This document shows positions 26,486 through 36,390 of a stretch of 64,000 nucleotides of DNA, piece by piece. Position 1 is the first letter of the stretch; each line of letters opens with the position of its first letter. The notes beneath the pieces were generated by a model. It was not told where the DNA came from. It saw only the letters and a program-made list of their open reading frames with translations, and searched no databases. Source of the DNA: Afipia sp. (lineage in GTDB: Bacteria; Pseudomonadota; Alphaproteobacteria; Rhizobiales; Xanthobacteraceae); assembly GCA_024707075.1 (NCBI GenBank), contig JANQAK010000006.1:62001-126000 (forward strand), read 5' to 3'. Both the position numbers and the translations under genes were made by a program.

Positions 26486-28807
26486 ATGCTTTATGGTCGC
26501 ATGCTCCCAGAACAACGCCGTTCTGTTGAAATCTGGAACTGCATCTTGCGAAAATCCGTCAATATCTATGTCCTAATTGGAATTCTGGCCGTTTTCGGCT
26601 GGATTACTCTCCTTGAAGAGGCGCGCGCGTCGGGCCGGCTGAGCGATTATCTTGGCAAGGCCGAGCCGGCCGAACTGGTTGCAGGCGCGACTCGCTTTGG
26701 GCCGCCGCAGGGCGATCCCGCGATTGTGGCTGCCTACAAGGACGATCAACTTCTCGGTTTCGTTTACCTGAATTCCGACTTTGCCAATGCAACGGGCTAT
26801 TCGGGCAAACCGATCCAGCTTCTGGTTGGCATTACGCCCAAGGGCGTGCTGACGGGTCTCAAACTCGTTGAGCACAAGGAACCCATTGTGCTGCTGGGAA
26901 TCCCGGAAAAGCGCGTTGTGGAGGCGGTCAACAATCTGATCGGCGCCGACATGGAGAACGTGGTGCGCGGAACCGCGCGCGCGCCGCAGGTCGATATCGT
27001 CAGCGGTGCGACGGTGACGGTGCTGGTGATGGGCGATAGCATCGTCCGTTCAGCGACGAAATTGATCAAAAGCGGGCGGCTCGGCGCGCAGGGCAACGCG
27101 GTCACCGATGTGGCACCGCAGGCGGCGAAGACTGTTGATACCGGCAAGAGCGAGATCTGCGACTGGCAAAGCCTCGTCGGCGACGGTTCGGTTCGCCGGT
27201 TGGTTCTCTCCGTTGGCGAGGTGAATACGGCGTTTGAGAAGTCAGGCAATGCAGCGGCTGCGGCGCATCCGGAAGAGGGCGATCCGGATGATACCTTCAT
27301 CGATCTCTATGTCTCAGATGTCGCGGTGCCGACCATCGGTCGCAGCCTGCTCGGCGATGACGGATTTAATCGCTTGGCTGGCCGGCTCAAACCAGGTCAG
27401 CAAGCCCTGGTCGTCGCAGGCTCGGGCCGGTATTCGTTCAAGGGGGCAGCTTACGTTCGCGGCGGCATATTCGACCGCATCGAGTTGATCCAGGACACCA
27501 ACAGCATCCGTTTCCGCGACCGCGATCACACACGGTTGGGAAGTCTCGCAGCGGAAGGCGCGCCGAGCTTCCCAGAAATTGCACTGTTCGTGCTGCCAGC
27601 GGAATTCACCTTCGATCCGATCGAACCGTGGGTGCTGCAACTGCTGGTACAGCGTGTGGTAGGTGCCCGGGATAAAGCGTGGCTCACCTTCGATCTCGGC
27701 TACACGCTGCCGGATAGCTACATGAAGCGTGAGCCGGCGCCACCGGTCGGGCAGCAGGCGGCCACGCAGCGCGGCTCCGCGGCTCCTTTCACTGCCGAAG
27801 AAGAACCGCTGTGGATGAAAATCTGGCGTGACAATATCGTCAAGATCAGCACGACGATCGTCGCGCTCGGTGCGCTGACGTTGATCTTCTTCTTTCAGAA
27901 TGCCTTGGTGCGCCGCCCCAAGTTCTATGCCTTGGTCCGCCGGGGCTATCTCCTCTTTATTCTCGTTTGGCTCGGTTGGTACGCCAACGCCCAGCTTTCA
28001 GTGGTCAACGTCCTGACCTTCGCAAATTCGCTGCTGACCGGTTTCAATTGGGAATACTTCCTGTCGGCTCCGCTGATCTTCCTGCTCTGGGCCGCGATCG
28101 CCGCGGGACTGTTGTTCTGGGGCCGCGGGCCGTTCTGCGGTTGGTTGTGCCCGTTCGGGGCGCTACAGGAATTGCTCAACAACATCGCCCAAGCGGTGAA
28201 GATCCCGCAATACAGACTGCCATGGGGGCTGCACGAGCGGCTGTGGCCGATCAAATACATCATCTTTCTCGGCCTGTTCGGCATGTCGCTGTACTCGACG
28301 GCGTTTGCAGAGCAACTGGCCGAAGTGGAGCCCTTCAAGACCGCGATTGTGCTGAAGTTCGCGCGCGAATGGCCGTACGTCATTTACGCTTTGACAATGC
28401 TTGCCGCCGGCCTGTTCGTCGAGCGCTTCTTCTGCCGTTATATGTGCCCGCTCGGCGCTGCGCTGGCGATTCCAGGGCGCGTCCGGATGTTCGAGTGGCT
28501 GCGCCGCTGGCCTGAATGCGGGTCGCCCTGCCAGCGTTGTGCCCAGGAATGCCCGGTGCAGGCAATTCACCCCGAGGGTCACATCAACGTCAACGAGTGC
28601 ATCTACTGCATGCATTGTCAGGAACTGTATTTCGACGATCACCGTTGTCCGCACATGATTCAGGTGCGGCTGAAGCGCGAGAAGCGCGATGCGCTGTCGT
28701 CGCCCTCGATGCGCAGCGGCGGCAAGGGTCCGAACACCACCATCACCACCGGGGGCAAGCCGATCAACCTGCCGACCGCCGATGCCATCACTCCACCTGC
28801 AACTTGA
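26486..28807 (+). CDS. nosR: NosR, membrane flavo-iron-sulfur protein required for N2O reduction
   Basis: Order of domains: N-terminal hydrophobic anchor (residues about 24-44), periplasmic FMN-binding domain with SGATVTVLVMGDSIVRSA whose Thr takes the covalent FMN (near residue 176), then five or more transmembrane helices with two CxxxCP motifs (FCGWLCPFGALQE, FCRYMCPLGAALA), and a C-terminal 2x[4Fe-4S] ferredoxin segment (CGSPCQRCAQECPV, CIYCMHCQELYF). NosR passes electrons to NosZ. The first ATG (26486) has no ribosome site and overlaps an operator-like repeat; ATG at 26501 or TTG at 26546 (then RKSVNIYVLIGILAVFGW as signal) may be used. It is the first gene of nosRZDFYLX. Confidence 0.95.
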   Translation: MLYGRMLPEQRRSVEIWNCILRKSVNIYVLIGILAVFGWITLLEEARASGRLSDYLGKAEPAELVAGATRFGPPQGDPAIVAAYKDDQLLGFVYLNSDFANATGYSGKPIQLLVGITPKGVLTGLKLVEHKEPIVLLGIPEKRVVEAVNNLIGADMENVVRGTARAPQVDIVSGATVTVLVMGDSIVRSATKLIKSGRLGAQGNAVTDVAPQAAKTVDTGKSEICDWQSLVGDGSVRRLVLSVGEVNTAFEKSGNAAAAAHPEEGDPDDTFIDLYVSDVAVPTIGRSLLGDDGFNRLAGRLKPGQQALVVAGSGRYSFKGAAYVRGGIFDRIELIQDTNSIRFRDRDHTRLGSLAAEGAPSFPEIALFVLPAEFTFDPIEPWVLQLLVQRVVGARDKAWLTFDLGYTLPDSYMKREPAPPVGQQAATQRGSAAPFTAEEEPLWMKIWRDNIVKISTTIVALGALTLIFFFQNALVRRPKFYALVRRGYLLFILVWLGWYANAQLSVVNVLTFANSLLTGFNWEYFLSAPLIFLLWAAIAAGLLFWGRGPFCGWLCPFGALQELLNNIAQAVKIPQYRLPWGLHERLWPIKYIIFLGLFGMSLYSTAFAEQLAEVEPFKTAIVLKFAREWPYVIYALTMLAAGLFVERFFCRYMCPLGAALAIPGRVRMFEWLRRWPECGSPCQRCAQECPVQAIHPEGHINVNECIYCMHCQELYFDDHRCPHMIQVRLKREKRDALSSPSMRSGGKGPNTTITTGGKPINLPTADAITPPAT

Positions 28808-28824
28808 AAACCTAGGAGGCTATC

Positions 28825-30768
28825 ATGAGCGACAACGAAAACGGGAAGGGCGTCAGCCGACGCACTCTGCTTGGAACGACCGCAGCGGCTGCGGGTGTGG
28901 GTCTTGCCGGTGGAGTTGCGCTCAACACCGACAGTCTCATTACGGCCGCTGACGCGCAGACGAAGGCGCCGAAAGCGCCCGCCGCGCGACCCGCGGTTCT
29001 CCAGAAAGCCGAGGTGGCCCCGGGCGAGCTTGACGAATATTATACGTTCTTCTCCAGCGGCCAGTCCGGCGAAATGCGCATCGTCGGGCTTCCCTCGATG
29101 CGTGAATTGATGCGCGTTCCCGTATTCAACCGCTGTAGCGCCACCGGCTGGGGCCAGACCAACGAAAGCCTGAAAGTGCTGACCGAGGGGTTACTTCCCG
29201 AGACCCGCGAATTCCTCAAATCCCGCGGCGGCACCTACATGAACGGTGACCTTCACCATCCGCACATCTCCTTCACCGACGGTACTTATGACGGCCGTTA
29301 TGCCTTTATGAACGACAAGGCCAATACCCGTGTTGCGAGGGTGCGTCTCGACGTCATGAAGTGCGATAAGATCATTCAACTTCCTAACCAGCATACGGTG
29401 CACGGGCTGCGCGTGCAGAAATATCCGCGCACCGGTTACGTGTTTGCCAACGGTGAAGACGGTGTGCCGCTGCCGAACGACGGCAAGATCCTTGACGATC
29501 CAAAGCAATATCATTCGATTTTCTCTGCGATCGATGGCGACATCATGAAAGTTGCGTGGCAGGTCATCGTTAGCGGCAACCTCGACAATGTCGATGCCGA
29601 TTACCAGGGCAAGTATGCCTTCGCCACGTGCTACAATTCGGAAGAGGGCGTCACGCTTGCCGAGATGACTGCGAGTGAGCAGGACTGGGTCACCATCTTC
29701 AATATCAAGCGCATCGAAGAAGCCGTGAAGAAGGGTGACTTCAAGGAAATGAACGGCGTGCCCGTGATCGATGGCCGGAAGGGCTCACCCTATACGCGCT
29801 ATGTCCCGGTCTCAAACAGTCCGCACGGCATGAACACTGCGCCGGACGGTATTCATATTGTTGCCGCTGGCAAACTCTCGCCGACTGTCACTGTAATGGA
29901 TGTTCGGTTGTTTGATCAGTTGTTCGATGACAAGATCAAGCCGCGCGACGTCGTAGTCGCGGAGCCTGAACTCGGTCTTGGACCATTGCACACCGCGTAT
30001 GACGGGAAAGGCAATGCCTATACGACCCTGTTCCTGGACAGCCAGGTCTGCAAATGGAACATCGATCTCGCCAAGCGTGCCTTCAAAGGCGAAAAGGTTG
30101 ACCCGATCCTGCAGAAGCTCGACGTGCATTATCAGCCCGGCCACAATCACACCTCAATGGGACAGACCAAAGAGGCCGATGGAAAATGGCTGATATCGCT
30201 CAACAAGTTCTCCAAGGACCGTTTCCTTAACGTCGGACCACTGAAGCCAGAGAATGATCAGTTGATCGACATCTCCGGCGACAAGATGAAATTGGTCCAT
30301 GACGGTCCGAGCTTTGCCGAACCGCATGACGCCACCATCGTTCACCGTTCCAAGATCAATCCAATTTCGATCTGGGACCGCGCCGATCCGTTTTTCGCCG
30401 ATGCGGTCAAGCAGGCCAAGGCGGACGGGATCGATCTCGAGGCCGACTCCAAGGTTATTAGGGACGGTAACAAGGTTCGCGTCTACATGACCTCCACCGC
30501 GCCAGCTTTCGGTCTGGAGCAATTCCAGGTCAAGCAGGGCGATCAGGTCACCGTCTACGTCACCAATATTGACGCCGTGGAAGATCTGACTCACGGATTC
30601 TGTATCGTGAACTACGGTATCAATATGGAAGTCGCACCGATGGCGACGGCCTCGGTATCGTTCTCGGCGGATAAGGCGGGCGTCTTCTGGTATTATTGTT
30701 CGTGGTTCTGTCATGCCATGCACATGGAGATGAAGGGCCGCATGCTGGTTGAGCCCAAGACGTCTTAA
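28825..30768 (+). CDS. nosZ: Nitrous-oxide reductase NosZ, Tat-exported (clade I)
   Basis: The N-terminus has a Tat signal (VSRRTLLG followed by a hydrophobic stretch), as in clade I enzymes. The seven-bladed propeller carries the CuZ His set in [32 protein letters not shown] and EPHDATIVH. The C-terminal cupredoxin domain has the CuA ligands Cys625, Trp627, Cys629, His633 and Met636 ([19 protein letters not shown]) and an upstream His in LTHGF. At 647 residues it is full length and uninterrupted. It reduces N2O to N2 in the periplasm. A perfect TAGGAGG ribosome site lies in the 17-bp gap after nosR. Confidence 0.97.
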   Translation: MSDNENGKGVSRRTLLGTTAAAAGVGLAGGVALNTDSLITAADAQTKAPKAPAARPAVLQKAEVAPGELDEYYTFFSSGQSGEMRIVGLPSMRELMRVPVFNRCSATGWGQTNESLKVLTEGLLPETREFLKSRGGTYMNGDLHHPHISFTDGTYDGRYAFMNDKANTRVARVRLDVMKCDKIIQLPNQHTVHGLRVQKYPRTGYVFANGEDGVPLPNDGKILDDPKQYHSIFSAIDGDIMKVAWQVIVSGNLDNVDADYQGKYAFATCYNSEEGVTLAEMTASEQDWVTIFNIKRIEEAVKKGDFKEMNGVPVIDGRKGSPYTRYVPVSNSPHGMNTAPDGIHIVAAGKLSPTVTVMDVRLFDQLFDDKIKPRDVVVAEPELGLGPLHTAYDGKGNAYTTLFLDSQVCKWNIDLAKRAFKGEKVDPILQKLDVHYQPGHNHTSMGQTKEADGKWLISLNKFSKDRFLNVGPLKPENDQLIDISGDKMKLVHDGPSFAEPHDATIVHRSKINPISIWDRADPFFADAVKQAKADGIDLEADSKVIRDGNKVRVYMTSTAPAFGLEQFQVKQGDQVTVYVTNIDAVEDLTHGFCIVNYGINMEVAPMATASVSFSADKAGVFWYYCSWFCHAMHMEMKGRMLVEPKTS

Positions 30769-30782
30769 GACGGGAACGACAC

Positions 30783-32144
30783 ATGCTCTCCTTCTTACGC
30801 ATCCTTCCGGCGGCGATCTTCGCCGCCGGAATCCCTAGCTTCGCTGGTGCGGAGATGCTTAGGGCTGCCCCGGGACAGCCGCTACAGGCGGTGCTGGATC
30901 AGGCACATGACGGTGACGTCATCGAACTGGCGCCGGGTGAATACAAGGGTGCGATCAGGATCGACCGGCGTGTGGTCGTGAGCGGACGACCGGGTGCGGT
31001 GCTCAACGGCGGCGGCGCCGGTAGCGTCGTCACGGTGACGGCGCCAGATGTCACGATCCGCGGCCTCCTCATCCTGGGGTCTGGCCACGAGATGCAGGCG
31101 ATGGATTCCGGTGTATTTCTCGCCAGGACTGCGGAGCGCGCGCTGGTCGAAAACAATCGCTTCGAAGGCAATCTGTTCGGAATTTACGTCCATGGCGCGG
31201 CTGGTTCGCGTGTGCTTCGCAATATAGTCGAAGGCGTGCGTGGCGGCCGCCGCAACGAGGCCGGCAACGGCGTGTCTCTCTGGAATGCGCCAGATGTCAC
31301 CATCGCCGAAAATACGTTCCGCTATGGGCGCGATGGTATCTTCACGATTTCCAGCCGCAAGGATCAGTTCATCAACAACCGCTTCGAGCAGGTGCGGTTC
31401 GCGGTGCATTACATGTATACCAACGACAGCGAAGTGAGCGGCAACGTTTCCGTCGGCAATCACGTCGGTTACGCCATCATGTATTCGAACCGGCTCGTCA
31501 TCCGCAACAATATCTCAGATCGCGACCGCGATTACGGCATGCTGTTCAACTACGCCAATTATGCCGATATCGACGGCAACTGGGTGGCCGGCGGGTCGCT
31601 GGACAATATCGCCAGCAATCGCGACGAGGGTCCGGATGACGAGCGGGGTATGCTGCCGGAGTCCGGGTCGGTGCCTGGCCTGCGCAGCGGACCGGAGAAA
31701 TGCGTGTTTATCTATAACACCAATCACAACAAGTTTCGCAACAACTGGTTCGAGCGCTGTAGCATCGGGGTGCACTTCACCGCTGGTTCCGAAGGCAACG
31801 AGATCACCGGCAACGCCTTTGTCGGTAACCGCAACCAGGTGAAGTATGTCGGCACGCGCGACCTCGACTGGTCTAAGGGCGGTCGCGGGAATTACTGGAG
31901 CGACAATCCGGCATTCGATCTCAACGGCGACGGCATTGCCGACACGGCCTATCGTCCCAATGATCTGGTCGATCGGGTATTGTGGACCGCGCCGTCGGCG
32001 AAGGTGCTGATCAACAGCCCTGCCGTGCAGGTGCTGCGTTGGGCGCAGGCACAGTTTCCGGCGCTCTATCCCGGCGGGGTCGTCGACACACATCCCCTGA
32101 TTGCGCCGCCGCCGAAGCCGTCGGCCAGCCGGAGCCTGCGATGA
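30783..32144 (+). CDS. nosD: NosD, periplasmic copper-site maturation protein
   Basis: A Sec signal (residues 1-23, cut near FAGAEM) is followed by a right-handed parallel beta-helix built of short repeats such as VENNRFEGNLFGIYVHGA, NAPDVTIAENTF and RLVIRNNISDRDRD. The C-terminal part (GGRGNYWSDNPAFDLNGDG) is the conserved carbohydrate-binding-like signature of NosD. It works with the NosFY ABC transporter to build the CuZ sulfide-copper cluster of NosZ. It lies 14 bp after nosZ and overlaps nosF by four bases. Confidence 0.94.
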   Translation: MLSFLRILPAAIFAAGIPSFAGAEMLRAAPGQPLQAVLDQAHDGDVIELAPGEYKGAIRIDRRVVVSGRPGAVLNGGGAGSVVTVTAPDVTIRGLLILGSGHEMQAMDSGVFLARTAERALVENNRFEGNLFGIYVHGAAGSRVLRNIVEGVRGGRRNEAGNGVSLWNAPDVTIAENTFRYGRDGIFTISSRKDQFINNRFEQVRFAVHYMYTNDSEVSGNVSVGNHVGYAIMYSNRLVIRNNISDRDRDYGMLFNYANYADIDGNWVAGGSLDNIASNRDEGPDDERGMLPESGSVPGLRSGPEKCVFIYNTNHNKFRNNWFERCSIGVHFTAGSEGNEITGNAFVGNRNQVKYVGTRDLDWSKGGRGNYWSDNPAFDLNGDGIADTAYRPNDLVDRVLWTAPSAKVLINSPAVQVLRWAQAQFPALYPGGVVDTHPLIAPPPKPSASRSLR

Positions 32145-33052
32145 CCGCTACTGTCTCCGTGAATAGCGTTGAAAAGAGCTATGGTGCGGTAAAGGCGCTG
32201 CGCAATGTCTCGTTTGCCCTGCGCCCCGGGCGGCTCAGTGCCCTGGTTGGCCACAACGGTGCCGGCAAGACCACGCTCATCAAGCTGATGCTGGGACTGA
32301 TTCATCCCAACCAAGGCGAGATCAGCGTGCTCGGGCAAAATCCAGCGGCGGGTGAATTTTCCGCGCGGCGGCAGCTTGGTTATCTCCCCGAAAATGTCGC
32401 ATTCAATTCGGCGCTGACCGGACGCGAGACGCTGGCGTTCTACGCTCGCTTGAAACAAGTCGAGTTGGCTTCGGCATGGCCGCTGCTCGACCGCGTCGGG
32501 CTGATGGATGCCGCCGATCGCAGGGTCGGGACTTATTCCAAGGGCATGCGGCAACGGCTAGGCTTGGCGCAGGCGCTGCTTGGGCGGCCGCGCGTGTTGT
32601 TGCTGGACGAACCGACTACAGGGCTCGATCCGGCGTTGCGGCAGACGTTCTATGAAATTCTGCACGAGCTCCGCGAAGATGGCGCGACCGTACTGATCTC
32701 GTCGCATGCGCTCAATGAACTCGAGGACCGCGCCGAGCACGTCCTGATCATGAACCGGGGCATCCTGGTGGCGCAGGGCACATTGGCCGAATTGCGTTCC
32801 ATCTCGCAATTGCCGATCCGGATGTCGCTTGATCTAGCGCCCGGTGTCGAAGGCGCTGCGCTGGCATGGATGACGGGCGAATGGCTCGCGACGCCGAAAG
32901 GGCGCGTCATGCTGGTGCGTGACGACGCGCGAAAGATGGCATTGTTACGCGAGGCAGCGGCAGATCCGCGCGTCCAGAACATCGAAATTGCCGCGCCATC
33001 TCTCGACGATCTCTACGCGCACTTTCTCAGGATGCAGGAGAAGGCAGCGTGA
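32141..33052 (+). CDS. nosF: NosF, ABC transporter ATPase for CuZ assembly
   Basis: Walker A GHNGAGKTT is at residues 37-45, the signature YSKGMRQRLG near 134 and Walker B LLLDEPTTGLDP near 152, followed by the H-loop SSHALNELED. The start at 32141 overlaps the nosD stop (ATGA); a longer in-frame extension to 31982 lies inside nosD and is not real. With NosY it forms the ATP-driven exporter that feeds sulfur species to NosD and NosZ maturation. Confidence 0.95.
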   Translation: MTATVSVNSVEKSYGAVKALRNVSFALRPGRLSALVGHNGAGKTTLIKLMLGLIHPNQGEISVLGQNPAAGEFSARRQLGYLPENVAFNSALTGRETLAFYARLKQVELASAWPLLDRVGLMDAADRRVGTYSKGMRQRLGLAQALLGRPRVLLLDEPTTGLDPALRQTFYEILHELREDGATVLISSHALNELEDRAEHVLIMNRGILVAQGTLAELRSISQLPIRMSLDLAPGVEGAALAWMTGEWLATPKGRVMLVRDDARKMALLREAAADPRVQNIEIAAPSLDDLYAHFLRMQEKAA

Positions 33053-33876
33053 GGAACATCGTCATCATCGCCGGCAAGGAAATCAAGGAGGGCTTGCGCA
33101 ACCGTTGGGTCCTGGCAACCACATTGCTCTTGGCGGCGCTTTCACTGTCCCTGGCATTCCTTGGTAGCGCGCCAACCGGGAACGTGGGTGCCGGCGCGCT
33201 CGATGTGGTTGTGGTCAGTCTGTCCAGTCTCACGATCTTTCTGCTGCCGCTCATTGCGCTGTTGATTTCGCATGACGCGGTGGTCGGCGAGATGGAACGT
33301 GGCACCATGATTCTGCTGCTCAGCTATCCCGTCGGCCGTCATCAGGTCATCCTCGGAAAATTCTGCGGGCATGTGCTGATTCTCGCCTTCGCCACAGTCA
33401 TCGGCTACGGCGCGGCGGCCGTCGCCCTTGCGATCACCGGCGCTTCGGTGCTGGCGGCAAGCTGGTATGCATTCGCCTCCATGCTCGGGACCTCGATCTT
33501 GCTCGGCGCTGTCTTTGTCGCCATTGGTTATCTGATCAGCAGCCTGGTTGGCGACCGCGGAACCGCCGCCGGTCTCTCGGTGGGGGTCTGGCTCGTGATG
33601 GTGCTGGTGTTCGACATGGGACTTCTTGGTATTCTGGTGATTGACCAAGGGCGCTTCATTTCGGCGGCCGTGCTCGAGGCGCTGCTGTTTCTCAATCCCA
33701 CCGACCTTTACCGACTGACCAATCTGACCGGATTCAATGTCAGTCAGTTTTCAGGCATGGCCGGTCTTGCTGGAACGGCAAGCACGGGTATTGGCGCGCT
33801 GCTGCTCGGGTTGACGGTCTGGATTTTCGCGCCGCTCGGGCTTGCGACCATGCTCTTTGCGCGGAGGGAATTATGA
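33049..33876 (+). CDS. nosY: NosY, ABC transporter permease for CuZ assembly
   Basis: A 275-residue membrane protein with six predicted helices and a soluble N-terminal coupling segment (GKEIKEGLRNRWV), as in the ABC-2-type NosY permeases. MERGTMILLLSYPVGRHQVILGKF is the characteristic cytoplasmic loop. GTG start at 33049 overlaps the nosF stop; the gene overlaps nosL by four bases, so nosDFYL are translationally coupled. Confidence 0.93.
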   Translation: MRNIVIIAGKEIKEGLRNRWVLATTLLLAALSLSLAFLGSAPTGNVGAGALDVVVVSLSSLTIFLLPLIALLISHDAVVGEMERGTMILLLSYPVGRHQVILGKFCGHVLILAFATVIGYGAAAVALAITGASVLAASWYAFASMLGTSILLGAVFVAIGYLISSLVGDRGTAAGLSVGVWLVMVLVFDMGLLGILVIDQGRFISAAVLEALLFLNPTDLYRLTNLTGFNVSQFSGMAGLAGTASTGIGALLLGLTVWIFAPLGLATMLFARREL

Positions 33877-34421
33877 TCCTGCGAATCTTGGGCGCCCTTG
33901 TCGTCGCCGTTTTCCTGGCTGGATGCAATCAAGATGCAGCCAACTCGACCATGCCGCCGCCTGTCGCGCTCAACAGTGACGCCATGGGAGTTTTTTGCGG
34001 CATGAATCTGATGGAGCATCCCGGTCCGAAAGGACAGATCATCACGGCGAGCCGGATCGACCCGTTCTGGTTCACCTCGGTCCGCGATACCGTGGCCTTC
34101 ACCTTGATGCCGGATCAGCCGCGTGACATCCGTGCGATCTATGTCTCGGACATGGCGCGCGCGGCGAGTTGGGAAGAGCCGGGTGCAACCAACTGGATCG
34201 ATGCGCGCAAGGCCTTCTTTGTGATCGAAAGCCGCAAGCAGGGCGGCATGGGCGCTGCCGAGGCGGTGCCGTTCGGCAATCGCGCGGCGGCAGATGGCTT
34301 CGTCGCCACGAATGGCGGGCGCGTCGTCTCCTTCGCAGAAATACCGTCGTCTTATGTACTGGGCAGTGACAACGCAGGTGACCAGGCCGAACATGATCGT
34401 CCCGATATACGACTGAGATGA
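33873..34421 (+). CDS. nosL: NosL, outer-membrane-anchored copper chaperone lipoprotein
   Basis: Lipobox LAGC puts the lipidated Cys at residue 18. FCGMNLMEHPGPKGQI is the NosL copper-binding motif with Cys, Met and His ligands, and NWIDARKAFFVIESR is a family mark. NosL hands Cu(I) to apo-NosZ in concert with NosDFY. It starts with an ATGA overlap and ends 13 bp before nosX. The C-terminal 15 residues are rich in D and R and not conserved. Confidence 0.93.
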   Translation: MILRILGALVVAVFLAGCNQDAANSTMPPPVALNSDAMGVFCGMNLMEHPGPKGQIITASRIDPFWFTSVRDTVAFTLMPDQPRDIRAIYVSDMARAASWEEPGATNWIDARKAFFVIESRKQGGMGAAEAVPFGNRAAADGFVATNGGRVVSFAEIPSSYVLGSDNAGDQAEHDRPDIRLR

Positions 34422-34434
34422 TGGAGACCGGTCG

Positions 34435-35427
34435 ATGCTAAAATCAAATCCGACACGGCGGCGCATGATTGCGATTACGGCCGCGACTGCCTCGGTCGCC
34501 CTGATCGGTCGCGTGGCACAGGCCAGCCAGGCGGTTCGCTGGCACGGCTCCGCGCTCGGCGCTCAGGTCTCGATCGAGATTTATCATTCGAATCGAGCAG
34601 AGGCGGAACGACTGGTTGAACGATGCCTGTTGGAGGTGCGACGGCTGGAGCAGCAGTTTAGCCTGTACCAGCCGGATTCCGCGATCTGCGCTCTCAATCG
34701 TACCGGCATTCTTGTCGCGCCCGATGCCGATATGGTGAAAGTGCTCGAGGCCTCGCAGTTGTTTGCGAAATTGACGGATGGCGCATTCGATCCCACCGTC
34801 CAACCGCTGTGGCGCCTGTACGCCGATCACTTCTCGACGGAGCAGCCCGATCCGGCGGGACCATCGTCAGCAGAACTGGCGGCGGCACTGGGAAAAGTGG
34901 GGCATGGCGGCTTGCTGGTGGGAGCCGACCGTGTCGCTCTCACCAAGCGCGGCGCGGCCATCACACTCAACGGCATCGCCCAAGGATATGCCACGGACTG
35001 CGTGGTCGAGATCCTGCAAGGGGCCGGCCTGTCGACGACACTGGTGAACATGGGCGAAATTCGCGCTATTGGCACGCGGCCGGATGGCGCACCCTGGCGC
35101 GTCGGCCTCTCGGACGCGGATCATCCTGGCACACTTACCGAAACTGTCGATTTGGTCGATCGCGCCGTGGCAACCACGGCAAGCGCTGGGTTCCGGTTCG
35201 ACCCCGCCGGTAAATTTACACATTTGTTCGATCCCGCAACTGGCCGCAGCCCGACGCGCTATCGCAGCGTCAGTGTGATCGCGCCGACAGCGACGGAAGC
35301 CGATGCACTTTCGACGGCTTTCAGTCTGATGCCCTCGTCGCGGATTCGGCAGGTCGTCGCGGCACGAGCCAACATCCAAGCCCGCACCATTGACGAAGAC
35401 GGGAACTTGCTCGTGCATGGAGCGTAG
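34435..35427 (+). CDS. nosX: NosX, ApbE-type FAD:protein FMN transferase
   Basis: A Tat-like signal (NPTRRRMIAITAA, residues 6-32) precedes an ApbE fold: GAFDPTVQPLWRLY, the flavin loop ITLNGIAQGYATD, NMGEIRAIG, and THLFDPATGRSPTRYRSVSVIAP near the C-terminus. NosX attaches FMN to the conserved Thr of NosR in the periplasm. It closes the nos cluster, whose order nosRZDFYLX is that of rhizobia. Confidence 0.93.
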   Translation: MLKSNPTRRRMIAITAATASVALIGRVAQASQAVRWHGSALGAQVSIEIYHSNRAEAERLVERCLLEVRRLEQQFSLYQPDSAICALNRTGILVAPDADMVKVLEASQLFAKLTDGAFDPTVQPLWRLYADHFSTEQPDPAGPSSAELAAALGKVGHGGLLVGADRVALTKRGAAITLNGIAQGYATDCVVEILQGAGLSTTLVNMGEIRAIGTRPDGAPWRVGLSDADHPGTLTETVDLVDRAVATTASAGFRFDPAGKFTHLFDPATGRSPTRYRSVSVIAPTATEADALSTAFSLMPSSRIRQVVAARANIQARTIDEDGNLLVHGA

Positions 35428-35507
35428 GTCGCTGTCATCCCATTTGGTGGAAACGTCGTTTCACTGCGAATAACAAATCGTCTCATCGAGACACAAAGGA
35501 GCCTAAA

Positions 35508-35891
35508 ATGCGAAAATTAGTCTTGGGTACAATGTTAGCTGTCATGGTTTCTGGCGAAGCGATCGCCCAGGATGCCGCGGCGGGCGAAAAGGTGTTCGGC
35601 GTCTGCAAGGCCTGCCATCAGATTGGCGAGACAGCGAAGAACGGTGTCGGGCCGCAACTTAACGGCCTGATTGGCCGAAAGTCCGGCAGCGTTGCTGGTT
35701 ATTCCTATTCGGCAGCGAACAAAGATTCGGGCATCACTTGGGACGAGGCGACCTTCCGGGAATACATCAGGGATCCGAAAGCGAAAATCCCGGGCACGAA
35801 GATGATTTATGCAGGTCTGAAGGATGAGCAGAAGACCAACGATCTGGTCGCATTTCTGAAGCAGTTCGGTGCCGATGGGAAAAAGAAATAG
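35508..35891 (+). CDS. Periplasmic class I cytochrome c, 127 aa
   Basis: Signal peptide cut after Ala20, one haem site Cys33-Lys-Ala-Cys36-His37, and a distal Met in PGTKMIYAG. QIGETAKNGVGPQLNGLIGRKSG and SYSAANKDSGITWDE show it belongs to the mitochondrial-like c2/c550 group. A TAAAATG start with AGGAG upstream is clear. Being next to nosX, it is a likely electron donor to NosZ, though it could serve other terminal oxidases. Own promoter possible in the 80-bp gap. Confidence 0.9.
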   Translation: MRKLVLGTMLAVMVSGEAIAQDAAAGEKVFGVCKACHQIGETAKNGVGPQLNGLIGRKSGSVAGYSYSAANKDSGITWDEATFREYIRDPKAKIPGTKMIYAGLKDEQKTNDLVAFLKQFGADGKKK

Positions 35892-36390
35892 GACCATTGG
35901 ACAGGTTCCGTAATATCCCGCGGCTGGCCGCAAGCTGGCTGTGTTGTATGCAACCACGAGGAGACACGGGATGAATTAATTGAAGCAGGCCGCTATCGCG
36001 TTCCTGATCCCGTTTTAAGAAGCGAAAATGGAAGGTCGCGTTCTCACTGTCGGTATTCTTCGCTTCAAAAGCGTATGAGGAGCTCGTGTTCGCGACGATG
36101 AGCGGCCTGATGGCGTTGATCATGGCGTCGTTTTCTCCTGTTGTCGCGTGACAGCGGGGACGGCGGGCTGAACAGGAGTCGGGCATCGCCTCCCGATCGT
36201 AACCACGAATTCGGCTTGCGGTTTTCCCAACCGGGCCAGAATATTTCTTGATGAAAAGTCGGGCGTCACCCGCAGTTGGCGTCGATAGCAGCCACGCTTC
36301 GGAGTTTTCCTCGCGGGGCGGGAGCGCGGGCCGGGGCCAGCGCCAGCGCTCCCGTCGGCGTCGGAACTTCACGGTCAGCCGGCCGTTGAA
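35892..36390. other. Intergenic with degraded reading frames
   Basis: A plus-strand stretch (36021-36150) reads KWKVAFSLSVFFASKAYEEL then VFATMSGLMALIMASFSPVV before a stop, a possible membrane-protein remnant without a start. Nothing else is supported. Confidence 0.25.

Noticed and set aside
29133-31766. CTGTAG at 29133 and 31761 as further CTGCAG losses
   Set aside because: Both read TGT-AGC (Cys-Ser) at conserved positions of NosZ and NosD, so they are natural codons and not counted.
32617-32622. CTACAG in nosF as a CTGCAG loss
   Set aside because: It is out of the Leu-Gln phase (Thr-Thr in the Walker B region) where Thr is common; uninformative.
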